From contig OY969789.1 in the NCBI GenBank assembly GCA_963703085.1, forward strand, positions 1,302,001-1,366,000: a stretch of 64,000 nucleotides of DNA, in the 5' to 3' direction. This DNA is from DATAEG01 sp963703085 (GTDB lineage Bacteria > Actinomycetota > Actinomycetes > Mycobacteriales > Jatrophihabitantaceae). Positions 51,648 to 61,510 of the stretch are shown piece by piece. Both the position numbers and the translations under genes were made by a program. The notes under the pieces were generated by a model. That model did no database searches. It saw nothing but the letters and a program-made list of their open reading frames with translations, and had not been told where the DNA came from. The first letter of the stretch is position 1, and each line of letters opens with the position of its first letter.

Positions 51648-52445
51648 ATGACCGCTGCAGCAGCCCCCGCCTCCACCGCCATCGCCGCCAGGGCCATCGA
51701 CGTGTCAAAGGTCTACGGCGCCGGCGACACCGGCGTCCGTGCCCTGGACAACGTCAGCGTCGAGTTCGCACAGGGTCGCTTCACCGCGATCATGGGCCCG
51801 TCCGGGTCGGGCAAATCAACGTTGATGCACTGTCTGGCCGGCCTCGACTCGGTCACCTCCGGATCGGTGACGCTCGGCGACACCGAGCTGAACGGCCTCT
51901 CGGACAAGAAGATGACCAAGCTGCGCCGCGATCGGATCGGCTTCGTCTTCCAGTCGTTCAACCTGGTTCCGACGCTGACCGCCCGAGAGAACATCACGTT
52001 GCCGATGGACATCGCCGGCCGGCGCCCTGACGAGCAGTGGCTGAACACCGTCATCATGACGCTCGGTCTCGGCGACCGCCTCGGTCACCGCCCCAGTGAG
52101 CTGTCCGGCGGCCAGCAGCAACGAGTGGCGTGCGCCCGGGCGCTGGCGAGCAAGCCGTCGATCATCTTCGGCGACGAGCCCACCGGAAACCTGGACTCCC
52201 GCTCCAGCGGAGAAGTGATGACGATCCTGCGCAGATGCGTCGACGAACTCGGCCAAACCGTCGTCATCGTCACGCACGACCCGCGGGCCGCCGGGTACGC
52301 GGACCGAGCGGTGTTCCTGGCCGACGGACGGGTCGTCGGCGACATGGCCGACCCGACCGCGGAGCGGGTACTCGACCAGATGAAGAGCTACGAAGACAAC
52401 GCCGAGGGCCGGCCCGTCACCGATGCGACAGGGATGGCGCGCTGA
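51648..52445 (+). CDS. ABC transporter ATP-binding protein, MacB/LolD type
   Basis: ATPase subunit of 265 residues. Motifs in order: Walker A MGPSGSGKST (about residue 50), Q-loop FVFQSFNLVPTLTARENI, signature LSGGQQQRVACARAL, Walker B IIFGDEPTGNLDS, and H-loop VIVTHDPRAAG. The FNLxPxLTxxEN stretch is typical of the MacB/LolD/FtsE-like exporters and mechanotransmission systems. ATG 51648 (GAAGGC upstream) is preferred to ATG/GTG-like starts 11 codons earlier. The permease starts 2 bases after its stop. Confidence 0.93.
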   Translation: MTAAAAPASTAIAARAIDVSKVYGAGDTGVRALDNVSVEFAQGRFTAIMGPSGSGKSTLMHCLAGLDSVTSGSVTLGDTELNGLSDKKMTKLRRDRIGFVFQSFNLVPTLTARENITLPMDIAGRRPDEQWLNTVIMTLGLGDRLGHRPSELSGGQQQRVACARALASKPSIIFGDEPTGNLDSRSSGEVMTILRRCVDELGQTVVIVTHDPRAAGYADRAVFLADGRVVGDMADPTAERVLDQMKSYEDNAEGRPVTDATGMAR

Positions 52446-52447
52446 TC

Positions 52448-54988
52448 ATGGCCACGATCTTGCGTCCCAACGTCATGCGCAAGGTGTCGCTGCGCAACCT
52501 CGCCGCGCACAAGGTCCGCCTCGCGCTCACCGTCATCTCGGTGGTGCTGGGCACTGCGTTCATCGCCGGCTCGTTCGTGTTCACCGACACGCTGCAGACC
52601 ACCTTCAACAAAGTGTTCGCCGGCGCCTACAAGGGCGTCGACGTCCATGTCGACTCGCGGGAGTCCCGCGGGGTCGGGGTTCCGATCTCGCTGGTCTCGA
52701 CCCTGCAGTCGGTGCCCGGCGTGACGAAGGTGCAGGTAGAAGCCGGGGGCCCGGTCGTGCTCATCGACCACACCGGCAAGCCGGTGCACAACGGTGGCGC
52801 GCCGAGCGTGGGCGGGATCTGGTACCCGCCGCAGGAAACCCTCGGAGATGCCACCAAGTTCGAGTCGGGCGGCCCGCCGACGACGGCCGACCAGGTCGTC
52901 ATCAACAGCGGTGCTGCGAAAAAGGCACATCTCGGCGTGGGCGATAAAACCCAAGTGCTCACGCCCACGGCCGGGTTGGTGAACGTCACGATCAGCGGCG
53001 TCTACCACACCGACACCGAGACCGGTGGATACGTCGGGGTGTTGTTCGGCAAGGACGAGGCGATCAAGCTGTTCACCGACGGCAGCCACGTCACTGCCGT
53101 CGACCTGGCCGGCAGCGGCGTGCAGCAACAGCAACTGCGCGATCGGGTGGCAAAGACCTTGCCGGCGGACCTGCGCGCGAAGACCGGCGACACCATCCGC
53201 CAGGAGACGAAGACAACTATTCAGAAGGCGCTGTCCTTCGTGAACTATTTCCTGCTGGCGTTCGGGTTCATCGCCCTGATCGTGGGCACGTTCATCATCT
53301 ACAACACCTTCTCGATGATCGTCGCGCAACGGGTTCGGGAACTCGCGCTGTTGCGCGCGATCGGCGCCGATCGGCGCCAGATCCGTCGCTCCGTGCTGTT
53401 CGAAGCCGGCGTGATCGGCCTGGTGGGCAGCGTTCTGGGCGTCGCCGGCGGGGTGGGCCTGGCCATCGGGTTACGTGCCCTGCTCGACGCGCTGAACGTC
53501 GGACTTCCATCCGGTGCGCTCGACATCCGGCCCCGGACGGTCATCGTCGGGCTGCTCGTGGGCGTCGCGGTGACCTTGATCTCGGCGAATGCGCCGTCCC
53601 GGCGGGCGGCCACCACACCTCCGGTGGCGGCTATGCGTGCGGAGTTCGCCAACCTCGGCACCAGCCTGCGCCGGCGCAATCTCATCGGTGCTGTGCTGGC
53701 GACGATCGGTGTGGCACTCGCGGCGTGGGGCGCGGTGGCGGAGGACGCCGGCACGGCAGCCAGCCTGGTCGGCGTCGCCCTGTTGGGCGTCGGTGCCGCT
53801 GTCCTGCTGCTGAGCCCGGTCCTCGCGCAGCTGGTGATCGGCCCGCTGGGTCGACTGGTCGGACGGCCGTTCGGCGCGGTCGGCCGGCTGGCCCGGTCCA
53901 ATGCAGTACGCAATCCGCGCCGCACCGCCGCGACCGCATTCGCGCTGACCCTCGGGCTGCTGTTGGTCGCCGGCGTCGCGGTGATCGGCGCCTCGGCGAA
54001 GGGCAGCATCAATGCCGCCGTCGACACGGGCGTCTCTGCGGATTACATCCTCACCGGAACTGACGGCTTGCCGCTGCCAGTGCCTGCGGCGCAGTCGGCC
54101 CAGCACGTCGCGGGCGTCGGCGATTTCGTCGAGCTGCACGACCTGGAGACGACGGTCGACGGGAAGGACGGCTCAGGGGTGGGCGTGGACGGCGACCTGA
54201 GCACGGTTGCCCCGCTGCGGGTTGTCTCCGGTGCTCGCGCGCCCAGCGGCACGACGATGATCGCGTCGAAAGCGACCGTCAAGGGCAAGCATTGGGTCCT
54301 CGGGCAGAAGGTGACACTGAAGCAGCCCGGCGGCGCCTCGGTCACGGTGACGCTTGGCGGGATCTTCAAGGACAGCGGCCTGTTCGACAGCTGGATGGTG
54401 TCCGGCGACGTGTTCCGGCAGCTCACCCCGGCACCGCGCCGAACGGATTTCGTCGCGCTGATCAATGCCTCACCCGGCACGAAGCTGTCGACCCTGCGCA
54501 GCAACCTGGAGAAGGCGACCGATCAGTTCTACATCGTCACCGTCCAGGACAAGGAGCAGTTCAAGGGTCAGGAGGCCGCGCAGGTCGACGGCCTGCTCGG
54601 CATTCTCTACGGGCTACTGGCCCTGGCGATCGTCATCGCCGTGCTCGGCATCATCAACACGCTCGCCCTGTCGGTGGTGGAACGGCGCCGCGAGATCGGG
54701 ATGTTGCGCGCGGTTGGCATGGTGCGCGGCCAGCTGCGCCGCACGATCTACCTGGAGTCCCTGCTGATCGCCGTGTTCGGCGCCATCCTCGGTGTGGCAC
54801 TGGGCCTGGCGTTCGGGTCGCTTTTCACGCACACCCTGCGCACCAAGGGGCTCGACCATCTGGTGGTGCCGTGGACGCAGGCGGTCACCTTCGTCGTGGT
54901 CGCCGGGATAGTCGGCGTTCTGGCGGCGCTCTGGCCGGCCGCACGAGCAGCGCGGATCCGGCCGCTGGAGGTCATCGCGGAGGGCTGA
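52448..54988 (+). CDS. ABC transporter permease, FtsX/MacB-like with two FtsX domains
   Basis: An 846-residue membrane protein. It has an N-terminal helix (VRLALTVISVVLGTAFIAGSF), an extracytoplasmic MacB_PCD-like domain, three helices of a first FtsX domain (FIALIVGTFIIYNTFSM, RELALLRAIGADRRQIRRSVL), a second periplasmic domain, and a second FtsX domain near the end (VVERRREIGMLRAVGMVRGQLRRT). The duplicated ALLRAIGA/MLRAVGM coupling helices are diagnostic. With the coupled ATPase it is a complete exporter or lipoprotein/peptide-handling pump. Substrate is unknown; no resistance or peptide gene is adjacent. Confidence 0.92.
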   Translation: MATILRPNVMRKVSLRNLAAHKVRLALTVISVVLGTAFIAGSFVFTDTLQTTFNKVFAGAYKGVDVHVDSRESRGVGVPISLVSTLQSVPGVTKVQVEAGGPVVLIDHTGKPVHNGGAPSVGGIWYPPQETLGDATKFESGGPPTTADQVVINSGAAKKAHLGVGDKTQVLTPTAGLVNVTISGVYHTDTETGGYVGVLFGKDEAIKLFTDGSHVTAVDLAGSGVQQQQLRDRVAKTLPADLRAKTGDTIRQETKTTIQKALSFVNYFLLAFGFIALIVGTFIIYNTFSMIVAQRVRELALLRAIGADRRQIRRSVLFEAGVIGLVGSVLGVAGGVGLAIGLRALLDALNVGLPSGALDIRPRTVIVGLLVGVAVTLISANAPSRRAATTPPVAAMRAEFANLGTSLRRRNLIGAVLATIGVALAAWGAVAEDAGTAASLVGVALLGVGAAVLLLSPVLAQLVIGPLGRLVGRPFGAVGRLARSNAVRNPRRTAATAFALTLGLLLVAGVAVIGASAKGSINAAVDTGVSADYILTGTDGLPLPVPAAQSAQHVAGVGDFVELHDLETTVDGKDGSGVGVDGDLSTVAPLRVVSGARAPSGTTMIASKATVKGKHWVLGQKVTLKQPGGASVTVTLGGIFKDSGLFDSWMVSGDVFRQLTPAPRRTDFVALINASPGTKLSTLRSNLEKATDQFYIVTVQDKEQFKGQEAAQVDGLLGILYGLLALAIVIAVLGIINTLALSVVERRREIGMLRAVGMVRGQLRRTIYLESLLIAVFGAILGVALGLAFGSLFTHTLRTKGLDHLVVPWTQAVTFVVVAGIVGVLAALWPAARAARIRPLEVIAEG

Positions 54989-55129
54989 TCGGCACCGGAA
55001 TTGGCCAAGGGTTGGCGCCAGTCGGCCTCTGCCGTTTACCGTGGGGGTCGTGACTGCACACCCGGCGGGCATGACACTCCCCCTCCGTCGACTTGACATA
55101 GCCCATCGTGCTGTCCGAGGTGGCACACC

Positions 55130-55510
55130 GTGAGCGCCGCGGACGGCCCGCTCGACCCGTTCCTCGACGACGACTTCGATCCGGCCTCGGCTCTGGACGA
55201 CCCCGAGCCGATGACGCCGCTGTCCGAGGCGGAGCGCGCCGACGTGGCGGCCGATCTCGCCGAACTGGCCGAGTTCCGCAGCACGTTGGCCCCGCGCGGC
55301 GTGCAGGGCGTCGTGGTGGAATGCGCCGACTGCGGTGAGTCGCACTACTTCGGCTGGTCGCTGATGGAGGCCAACCTGCACGCGCTGCTCGGCGACGGCG
55401 TCACCCATGCCCACGAGCCGGCGTTCAACCCGGACCCGAGCCGCTACGTCACCTGGGAGTACGCGCGCGGCTTCGTCGACGCACTGCGCAGCATCGCGCC
55501 ATCGCGCTGA
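55130..55510 (+). CDS. DUF5319 family protein
   Basis: A 126-residue acidic protein. The first 35 residues are rich in Asp, Pro and Leu (LDPFLDDDFDPASALDDPEP). A CxxC pair follows in VVECADCGESHYFGW, and WEYARGFVDALRSI is near the end. These features match DUF5319 (Rv3412-like), which in mycobacteria also lies beside guaB. GTG 55130 is the start, with GAGG upstream. The CxxC suggests metal or redox binding; function is unknown. Confidence 0.82.
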   Translation: MSAADGPLDPFLDDDFDPASALDDPEPMTPLSEAERADVAADLAELAEFRSTLAPRGVQGVVVECADCGESHYFGWSLMEANLHALLGDGVTHAHEPAFNPDPSRYVTWEYARGFVDALRSIAPSR

Positions 55511-55589
55511 CCCGTATTCGTGATCGCGCTTCGCGCGAGCGCTCATCGCGTTCTCGCTGACAGAGGCGCCGTTCACCGCGGAATAGCGA

Positions 55590-56027
55590 TCACCGGTCTA
55601 AGAGCGTGCTCAACACGATGATGCTGCGGGTGTGATCGACGGTGGAGTGCTCGCGGACGCGCTCCAACGCAGCCTCCAGGGCGCTCATGTCCTCGGCGTG
55701 CAGCAGCAGGATCGCATCCGCCTCGCCGGTCACCGTCCATGCCGAACGAACCTCCGGATGCGCCGCGGCAAGCCGGGTGAGTTGCGCTGGACTGGTCTTG
55801 CCCCGGCAGAACAGCTCGACGAACGCCTGCACCCGCATCCCGAAGGCATCCGGGGCGAGTTGGGTGGTGAAGCCGGTGATGACGCCGTCGCGCACCAGCC
55901 GATCGACCCGCCGTTTCACCGCCGGCGCGCTCAGCCCGACCGCAACCCCGATCTCGCGGAAACTGTTCCGGGCGTCCTCGGTCAGGCACGCAATGATGTG
56001 CCTGTCTAGCTCGTCAAGACGCAACAT
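55590..56027 (-). CDS. Lrp/AsnC family transcriptional regulator
   Basis: A 145-residue feast/famine regulator. The N-terminal HTH reads LDELDRHIIACLTEDARNSFREIGVAVGLSAPAVKRRVDRL, and the C-terminal RAM ligand domain includes AWTVTGEADAILLLHAEDMSALEAAL. ATG 56027 has AGGAG upstream. It is divergent from the guanidine-modifying enzyme and rocD genes, with a 14-bp perfect palindrome between. Position and family suggest control by arginine or ornithine, as for Rv2324 near rocD in mycobacteria; the ligand is inferred. Confidence 0.92.
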   Translation of the reverse strand: MLRLDELDRHIIACLTEDARNSFREIGVAVGLSAPAVKRRVDRLVRDGVITGFTTQLAPDAFGMRVQAFVELFCRGKTSPAQLTRLAAAHPEVRSAWTVTGEADAILLLHAEDMSALEAALERVREHSTVDHTRSIIVLSTLLDR

Positions 56028-56074
56028 AGTGAGGCTCCTGCGCAATGTGATTGGCGCTGAACGGCCGCGGTCGC

Positions 56075-56088
56075 GGCTAACGTTAGCC
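56075..56088. promoter_or_regulatory. Perfect palindrome between AsnC regulator and arginine-catabolic operon
   Basis: GGCTAACGTTAGCC is a perfect 14-bp palindrome in the 94-bp gap between divergent genes, 34 bp before the downstream ATG. It is a strong candidate Lrp/AsnC operator, and could serve both promoters. Confidence 0.55.
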
Positions 56089-56121
56089 GGGACGAAAGCC
56101 CCCTGCCGGAGGAGTCCGACC

Positions 56122-56946
56122 ATGGCGCAACGCCTCGCCCAGCCACGCCGGTATCTCATGTGCCGGCCGACGTATTTCGACGTCGTGTACGCGATCAATC
56201 CGTGGATGCACCCGGACAGCCCTACCGACACCGATCTCGCCATCGCCCAGTGGGAAGAGCTGCGCGCCACCTACCTGCGCCTCGGTCACCAGGTCGAGAC
56301 AGTCGACCCGGCACCCGACCTGCCGGACATGGTGTTCGCGGCCAACGGCGGCATCGTCATCGGCGATCGGTCGATGGCGCCGAAGTTCCGCAACGCACAG
56401 CGCACCGGCGAGGAGGCCCTCTACCTGAAGTGGTTCCAGGAGAACACCTCGGAGGCGGTCGCGCCGGCGTTCGTGAACGAGGGTGAGGGCGATTACCTCA
56501 CAGTGGGCGAGCGCATTCTCGGCGGCACCGGCTTCCGCTCCGACCCGTCGTCTGCGCCGGAGGTGCAGGAGTTCTTCGGTCTACCGGTCGTCCAGCTGCG
56601 GCTGGTCGATGCACGGTTCTACCACCTCGACACCGCCCTCGCGGTGCTCGATGACGAGACGGTCGCCTACCTGCCCTCGGCGTTCAGCCCGGGCAGCATC
56701 GAGGTGCTTCAGACGATGTTCCCGAACGCCATCCTCGCGAACGAGACCGACGCGGAATGGCTCGGTCTCAACGCGGTCAGCGACGGCAAGCACGTGGTGC
56801 TGCCCAAGCAGGCCACCGGCCTGATCGATGCCCTCGCCGCGCGCGGATTCGAACCGGTGCCGGTCGACCTCTCCGAACTGCTGAAGTCCGGCGGCGGACC
56901 CAAGTGCTGCACACTGGAACTTCGCCCGAAGGGGGCCCAGCGATGA
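56122..56946 (+). CDS. Arginine dihydrolase / DDAH-like guanidine-modifying enzyme
   Basis: A 274-residue enzyme of the amidinotransferase (GME) fold. The catalytic set is H168 and D170 (FYHLDTA) with the nucleophilic cysteine at C262 or C263 (GGGPKCCTLEL). N26 in INPWM and N75 in FAANGG sit 49 residues apart, as I recall for the two asparagines of the cyanobacterial arginine dihydrolase ArgZ (N22, N71). Arginine deiminases and DDAHs usually have an acidic residue in place of the second. ArgZ makes ornithine directly, which suits the coupled ornithine aminotransferase; a deiminase would leave citrulline. Mycobacterial Rv2323c looks similar. ATG 56122 has GGAGGAG upstream; its end overlaps rocD (ATGA). 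Confidence 0.8.
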   Translation: MAQRLAQPRRYLMCRPTYFDVVYAINPWMHPDSPTDTDLAIAQWEELRATYLRLGHQVETVDPAPDLPDMVFAANGGIVIGDRSMAPKFRNAQRTGEEALYLKWFQENTSEAVAPAFVNEGEGDYLTVGERILGGTGFRSDPSSAPEVQEFFGLPVVQLRLVDARFYHLDTALAVLDDETVAYLPSAFSPGSIEVLQTMFPNAILANETDAEWLGLNAVSDGKHVVLPKQATGLIDALAARGFEPVPVDLSELLKSGGGPKCCTLELRPKGAQR

Positions 56947-58160
56947 CGACGACGGAAACCACCCGGACCCGCACCGACGCGGAGCTTGCCGCCGCCGAGG
57001 AACACCTGGCACACAACTACCACCCGTTGCCGGTCGTCATCGCCGAGGCGGAGGGCGCCTGGGTCACCGACGTCGACGGCAAGCGCTACCTCGACATGCT
57101 GGCCGGATATTCGGCGCTGAACTTCGGGCACCGCAATCCGGTGCTGATCGCCGCGGCGAAGCAACAGCTGGATCGGGTCACCCTGACCAGCCGCGCGTTT
57201 CACAACGACCAGCTCGGCACCCTGGCCGCCGAACTCGCCGAACTGGCCGGCAAAGACATGGTGCTGCCGATGAACACCGGCGCCGAGGCCGTCGAAACCG
57301 CCATCAAGACCGCGCGCAAGTGGGGCTATCAGGTCAAGGGCATCCCGGCCGACCAGGCGAAGATCGTCGTCGCTGCTGGCAACTTCCACGGCCGCACTAC
57401 GACGATCATCAGCTTCTCCGACGACGTCGACGCCCGCGCCGACTTCGGTCCGTACACGCCGGGCTTCGTCACCGTGCCGTACGGCGACATCGACGCCCTG
57501 CGTGCCGCAGTGGACGAGCACACCGCAGCAGTGCTGATCGAGCCGATCCAGGGCGAGGCCGGAGTGCTGATCCCGCCGGAGGGGTACCTGCCCGCCGTTC
57601 GGGAGATCTGCACCGAGCGCAACACGCTGTTCATCGCCGACGAGATCCAGTCCGGCCTGGGCCGGACGGGCACGACGTTCGCGTGCGACGTGGAGGGCGT
57701 GCGTCCCGATATGTACGTCCTCGGCAAGGCGCTGGGCGGCGGCATCGTCCCGCTCAGCGCGGTGGTCGCCGACCGCGATGTGCTCGGCGTGTTCAAGCCC
57801 GGGGAGCACGGCAGCACCTTCGGCGGCAATCCGCTGGCCTGCGCCGTCGGCATCGAGGTGGTCCGGATGCTCAAGACCGGCGACTACCAGCGCCGCGCCG
57901 CCGAATTGGGCGCGCATCTTGCCCAGCGGCTGGCCGCGCTGCCGACGACCGCCGTCACCGGCTTCCGGGCCCGCGGGCTGTGGGCCGGCATCGACGTGGC
58001 CGGACGCACCGGCCGCGACGTCTGCTATGCCCTGATGGGCCGAGGCGTGCTGGCCAAGGACACGCACGGCTCCACGATCCGACTCGCCCCGCCGCTGTCG
58101 ATCAGCGAGCACGACCTCGATTGGGCACTCGACGAGCTTGCCGCCGAGCTGACGGGGTAG
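56943..58160 (+). CDS. rocD: Ornithine--oxo-acid aminotransferase
   Basis: PLP-dependent class III aminotransferase of 405 residues that turns ornithine into glutamate-5-semialdehyde. It has NYHPLPVVIAEAEGAWVTDVDG at the start, NTGAEAVETAIKTARKW for phosphate binding, FHGRTTTIISF, IADEIQSGLGRTG with the PLP aspartate, and the Schiff-base lysine in YVLGKALGGG. GSTFGGNPLACAV follows. ATG 56943 overlaps the upstream enzyme stop. Mycobacterium has rocD split as rocD1/rocD2; here it is one intact gene. It completes arginine to glutamate semialdehyde with its partner. Confidence 0.94.
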   Translation: MTTTETTRTRTDAELAAAEEHLAHNYHPLPVVIAEAEGAWVTDVDGKRYLDMLAGYSALNFGHRNPVLIAAAKQQLDRVTLTSRAFHNDQLGTLAAELAELAGKDMVLPMNTGAEAVETAIKTARKWGYQVKGIPADQAKIVVAAGNFHGRTTTIISFSDDVDARADFGPYTPGFVTVPYGDIDALRAAVDEHTAAVLIEPIQGEAGVLIPPEGYLPAVREICTERNTLFIADEIQSGLGRTGTTFACDVEGVRPDMYVLGKALGGGIVPLSAVVADRDVLGVFKPGEHGSTFGGNPLACAVGIEVVRMLKTGDYQRRAAELGAHLAQRLAALPTTAVTGFRARGLWAGIDVAGRTGRDVCYALMGRGVLAKDTHGSTIRLAPPLSISEHDLDWALDELAAELTG

Positions 58161-58355
58161 CCCTCTGGCGTCTTCGCACGGCATGGCGCATGCTGTGCAC
58201 TCTTCGCAGCCTCGAAAAGCCGGAGCTACGGTCAGCGGTACGCCCTTGGCCGACTTGCACCGGATCTGAACCGGCTGCGGGGCCGGGACCGTACCTACAG
58301 ATGAGCACGCCCGCAACTCGAAGTGGCGCGTACGTCTTGGGGAGGGGCACGTCCC

Positions 58356-58664
58356 ATGAGCGAAGTCAGCCGTCTGCCGGCGCCGGTGGCAGAAAACTGG
58401 GAGTGGCAGATCGATGCGGCCTGCCGCGGTCTTGATTCGAAGATGTTCTTCCACCCGGAGAACGAGCGCGGGCCGTCCCGGCGGCAGCGCGAGCAACGCG
58501 CCAAACAGGTGTGCCACACATGCCCGGTCGTGCAGGACTGCCTCGCCTGGGCGCTGCGCACCCGCGAGTCGTACGGGGTCTGGGGCGGGTTGTCGACCCA
58601 TGAGCGGGACGCGTTGATCCGGTCGGCGCCGACCCCTGACGCTGCCCGGACCACCGGCCGGTAA
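58356..58664 (+). CDS. whiB3: WhiB-family Fe-S regulator, WhiB3-like
   Basis: A 102-residue WhiB protein with four cluster cysteines: C23 (ACRGLDS), C53 and C56 (CHTC), C62 (DC). Then comes the GVWGGLS turn. The stretch WEWQ...CRG.DS.MFFHP..ERG..R.QREQRAK matches WhiB3, which also lies near groEL1 and guaB in mycobacteria. WhiB3 binds the primary sigma factor and senses redox and nitric oxide. ATG 58356 follows GGGGAGGGG. The 195-bp gap after rocD has no other gene that I can support and should hold its promoter. Confidence 0.88.
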   Translation: MSEVSRLPAPVAENWEWQIDAACRGLDSKMFFHPENERGPSRRQREQRAKQVCHTCPVVQDCLAWALRTRESYGVWGGLSTHERDALIRSAPTPDAARTTGR

Positions 58665-58676
58665 CGTGCTCGATCT

Positions 58677-59174
58677 ATGAAGATCGAGGCGCAGATGCAC
58701 TATCCGACCGATTGCCACCGGGTTGCTGAGGTGACTCAGGACGAGGGGTTCCAGAACCGCAAGTGCGAGGCGACCGGTGCGCTGTCGCACAAGGTCTCGA
58801 TCACCGCGAAGGGCGACCGCACCCTGATCAGAACCGTTCGCCAGATGCCGACCGACGATCTGCCCGACTTCGTCCGCGGGCTGGTCCGCGACGGCATCCA
58901 GGTGACCGAACTGGACGACTGGGGTCCGCCGACCGAAGACGGTAGCCGGGACGGCACCGTCGAGGTGTCCTTCGCCGGTGCGCCCATCGCCATGAAAGGC
59001 ACGCTCACGTTGCGGCCCGAGGCGAGCGGTGCGGTGGCGGTGCTGCGGGCCGAGCTGAAGGCGAACATCCCGCTGCTGGGATCGCGGATCGAAAAGGCGT
59101 GCGCACAGGCCGTGCTGGCTGCGGTCTCCGTGGAGGAGCGCACCGCGGCCGAATGGCTCGCCGAGCACCCGTAG
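58677..59174 (+). CDS. DUF2505 family protein
   Basis: A 165-residue protein 12 bases after whiB. It looks like a START/SRPBCC-type beta domain: HYPTDCHRVAEVTQDEGFQNRKC at the start, GTVEVSFAGAPIAMKGTLTLRP in the middle, and a long C-terminal helix (GSRIEKACAQAVLAAVSVEERTAAEWL). This is the DUF2505 pattern, an actinobacterial family of unknown, perhaps lipid-binding, function. Likely co-transcribed with whiB. Confidence 0.82.
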   Translation: MKIEAQMHYPTDCHRVAEVTQDEGFQNRKCEATGALSHKVSITAKGDRTLIRTVRQMPTDDLPDFVRGLVRDGIQVTELDDWGPPTEDGSRDGTVEVSFAGAPIAMKGTLTLRPEASGAVAVLRAELKANIPLLGSRIEKACAQAVLAAVSVEERTAAEWLAEHP

Positions 59175-59199
59175 CCCGGTCAGCTCAGTCTGCGCGGCT

Positions 59200-59277
59200 G
59201 GCACGGTAGTAACGACCGTGCCGGTCGAGCCGCACGGCGCTGGTCGCCCAGCCTCAGCGAGCAGGCCGGGCGACCAG
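59200..59277. terminator. Double hairpin between convergent DUF2505 and groEL genes
   Basis: GGCACGGT-AGTAACG-ACCGTGCC (59200-59222) is a perfect 8-bp stem. CTGGTCGCCC (59240-59249) and GGGCGACCAG (59268-59277) make a second, 10-bp perfect stem. They probably stop transcription from both sides; the second lies 12 bp past the groEL stop. Confidence 0.7.
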
Positions 59278-59288
59278 GACCGGTGCGC

Positions 59289-60914
<1,626 letters not shown>

Positions 60915-60934
60915 GAATGTCCTTTCAGAGCCGA

Positions 60935-60970
60935 CGAGTGCCCCGACCCGTTGGTGGGGCGGGGCACTCG
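60935..60970 (-). other. Strong hairpin in the groES-groEL spacer
   Basis: CGAGTGCCCCG (60935-60945) and CGGGGCACTCG (60960-60970) form a perfect 11-bp stem with a 14-base loop. It lies between the groES stop and the groEL RBS in the same transcript. It has no T-tract. It may act as an mRNA processing or partial termination point that sets the GroES:GroEL ratio. Confidence 0.7.
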
Positions 60971-61044
60971 TACGGGTTGTCTAGCGGATCAAGCGTTGCT
61001 CACCGGGCCACCCCATGGTGACCGCAGGGCGCCTGCGTCTTGCT

Positions 61045-61350
61045 CTACTTCTCGATGATGGCGAGCACGTCACGGGCGGAGAGCACCAGGTACTCCTCGC
61101 CGGCGTACTTGACCTCGGTGCCGCCGTACTTGCTGTACAGGACGACGTCGCCGACGTTGACGTCGAGCGGGACGCGGTTGCCGTTGTCGTCGATGCGGCC
61201 CGGGCCGACGGACAGCACAGTGCCCTCCTGCGGCTTCTCCGTGGCGGTGTCCGGGATGACGATGCCCGACGCGGTCGTGGTCTCGGCCTCGTTGGCCTGC
61301 ACGACGATGCGATCCTCGAGCGGCTTGATGCTGACCTTGGTAGCGGTCAC
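61045..61350 (-). CDS. groES: Co-chaperonin GroES
   Basis: 10-kDa lid of the chaperonin, 101 residues. It has SIKPLEDRIVVQANEAE at the start, the mobile loop TTTASGIVIPDTA, GRIDDNGNRVPLDVNVGDVVLYSKYGG-type middle, and EYLVLSARDVLAII at the end. GTG 61350 has GAGGGGG upstream; an ATG six codons earlier lies over that RBS. A CIRCE element is about 100 bp upstream, so HrcA heat-shock control is expected for groES-groEL. Confidence 0.97.
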   Translation of the reverse strand: MTATKVSIKPLEDRIVVQANEAETTTASGIVIPDTATEKPQEGTVLSVGPGRIDDNGNRVPLDVNVGDVVLYSKYGGTEVKYAGEEYLVLSARDVLAIIEK

Positions 61351-61450
61351 GGTCGATTTCCCCCTCAAGGGTGACTGACAGTATTCGGATGAGTTGTCAT
61401 GGACGAGGCGCCTGCTGCCGTCGCGGGGGTCAGCCGGAGCACCGTCGCAC

Positions 61451-61477
61451 CTAGCACTCTAACGCGGTGAGTGCCAA
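61451..61477 (-). promoter_or_regulatory. CIRCE element (HrcA operator) of groES-groEL
   Basis: On the minus strand TTGGCACTC, 9 bases, then GAGTGCTAG: the standard CIRCE inverted repeat (consensus TTAGCACTC-N9-GAGTGCTAA) with the TTGGCACTC variant usual in actinobacteria. It lies 101 bp upstream of the groES start. HrcA binding here represses the operon at normal temperature. Confidence 0.95.
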
Positions 61478-61510
61478 CGCATCAACGCCGGGGCAGGGAA
61501 AGCCGGCGCG

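Noticed and set aside
55511..55589. Hairpin-like GCGCTTCGCGC sequence after DUF5319 as a mobile-element end
   Set aside because: It is short, single-copy in the window and better explained as a terminator between convergent genes; not strong enough to list.
56709..59204. 831-codon minus-strand open frame opposite rocD and whiB
   Set aside because: It covers three convincing plus-strand genes and shows no family motif.
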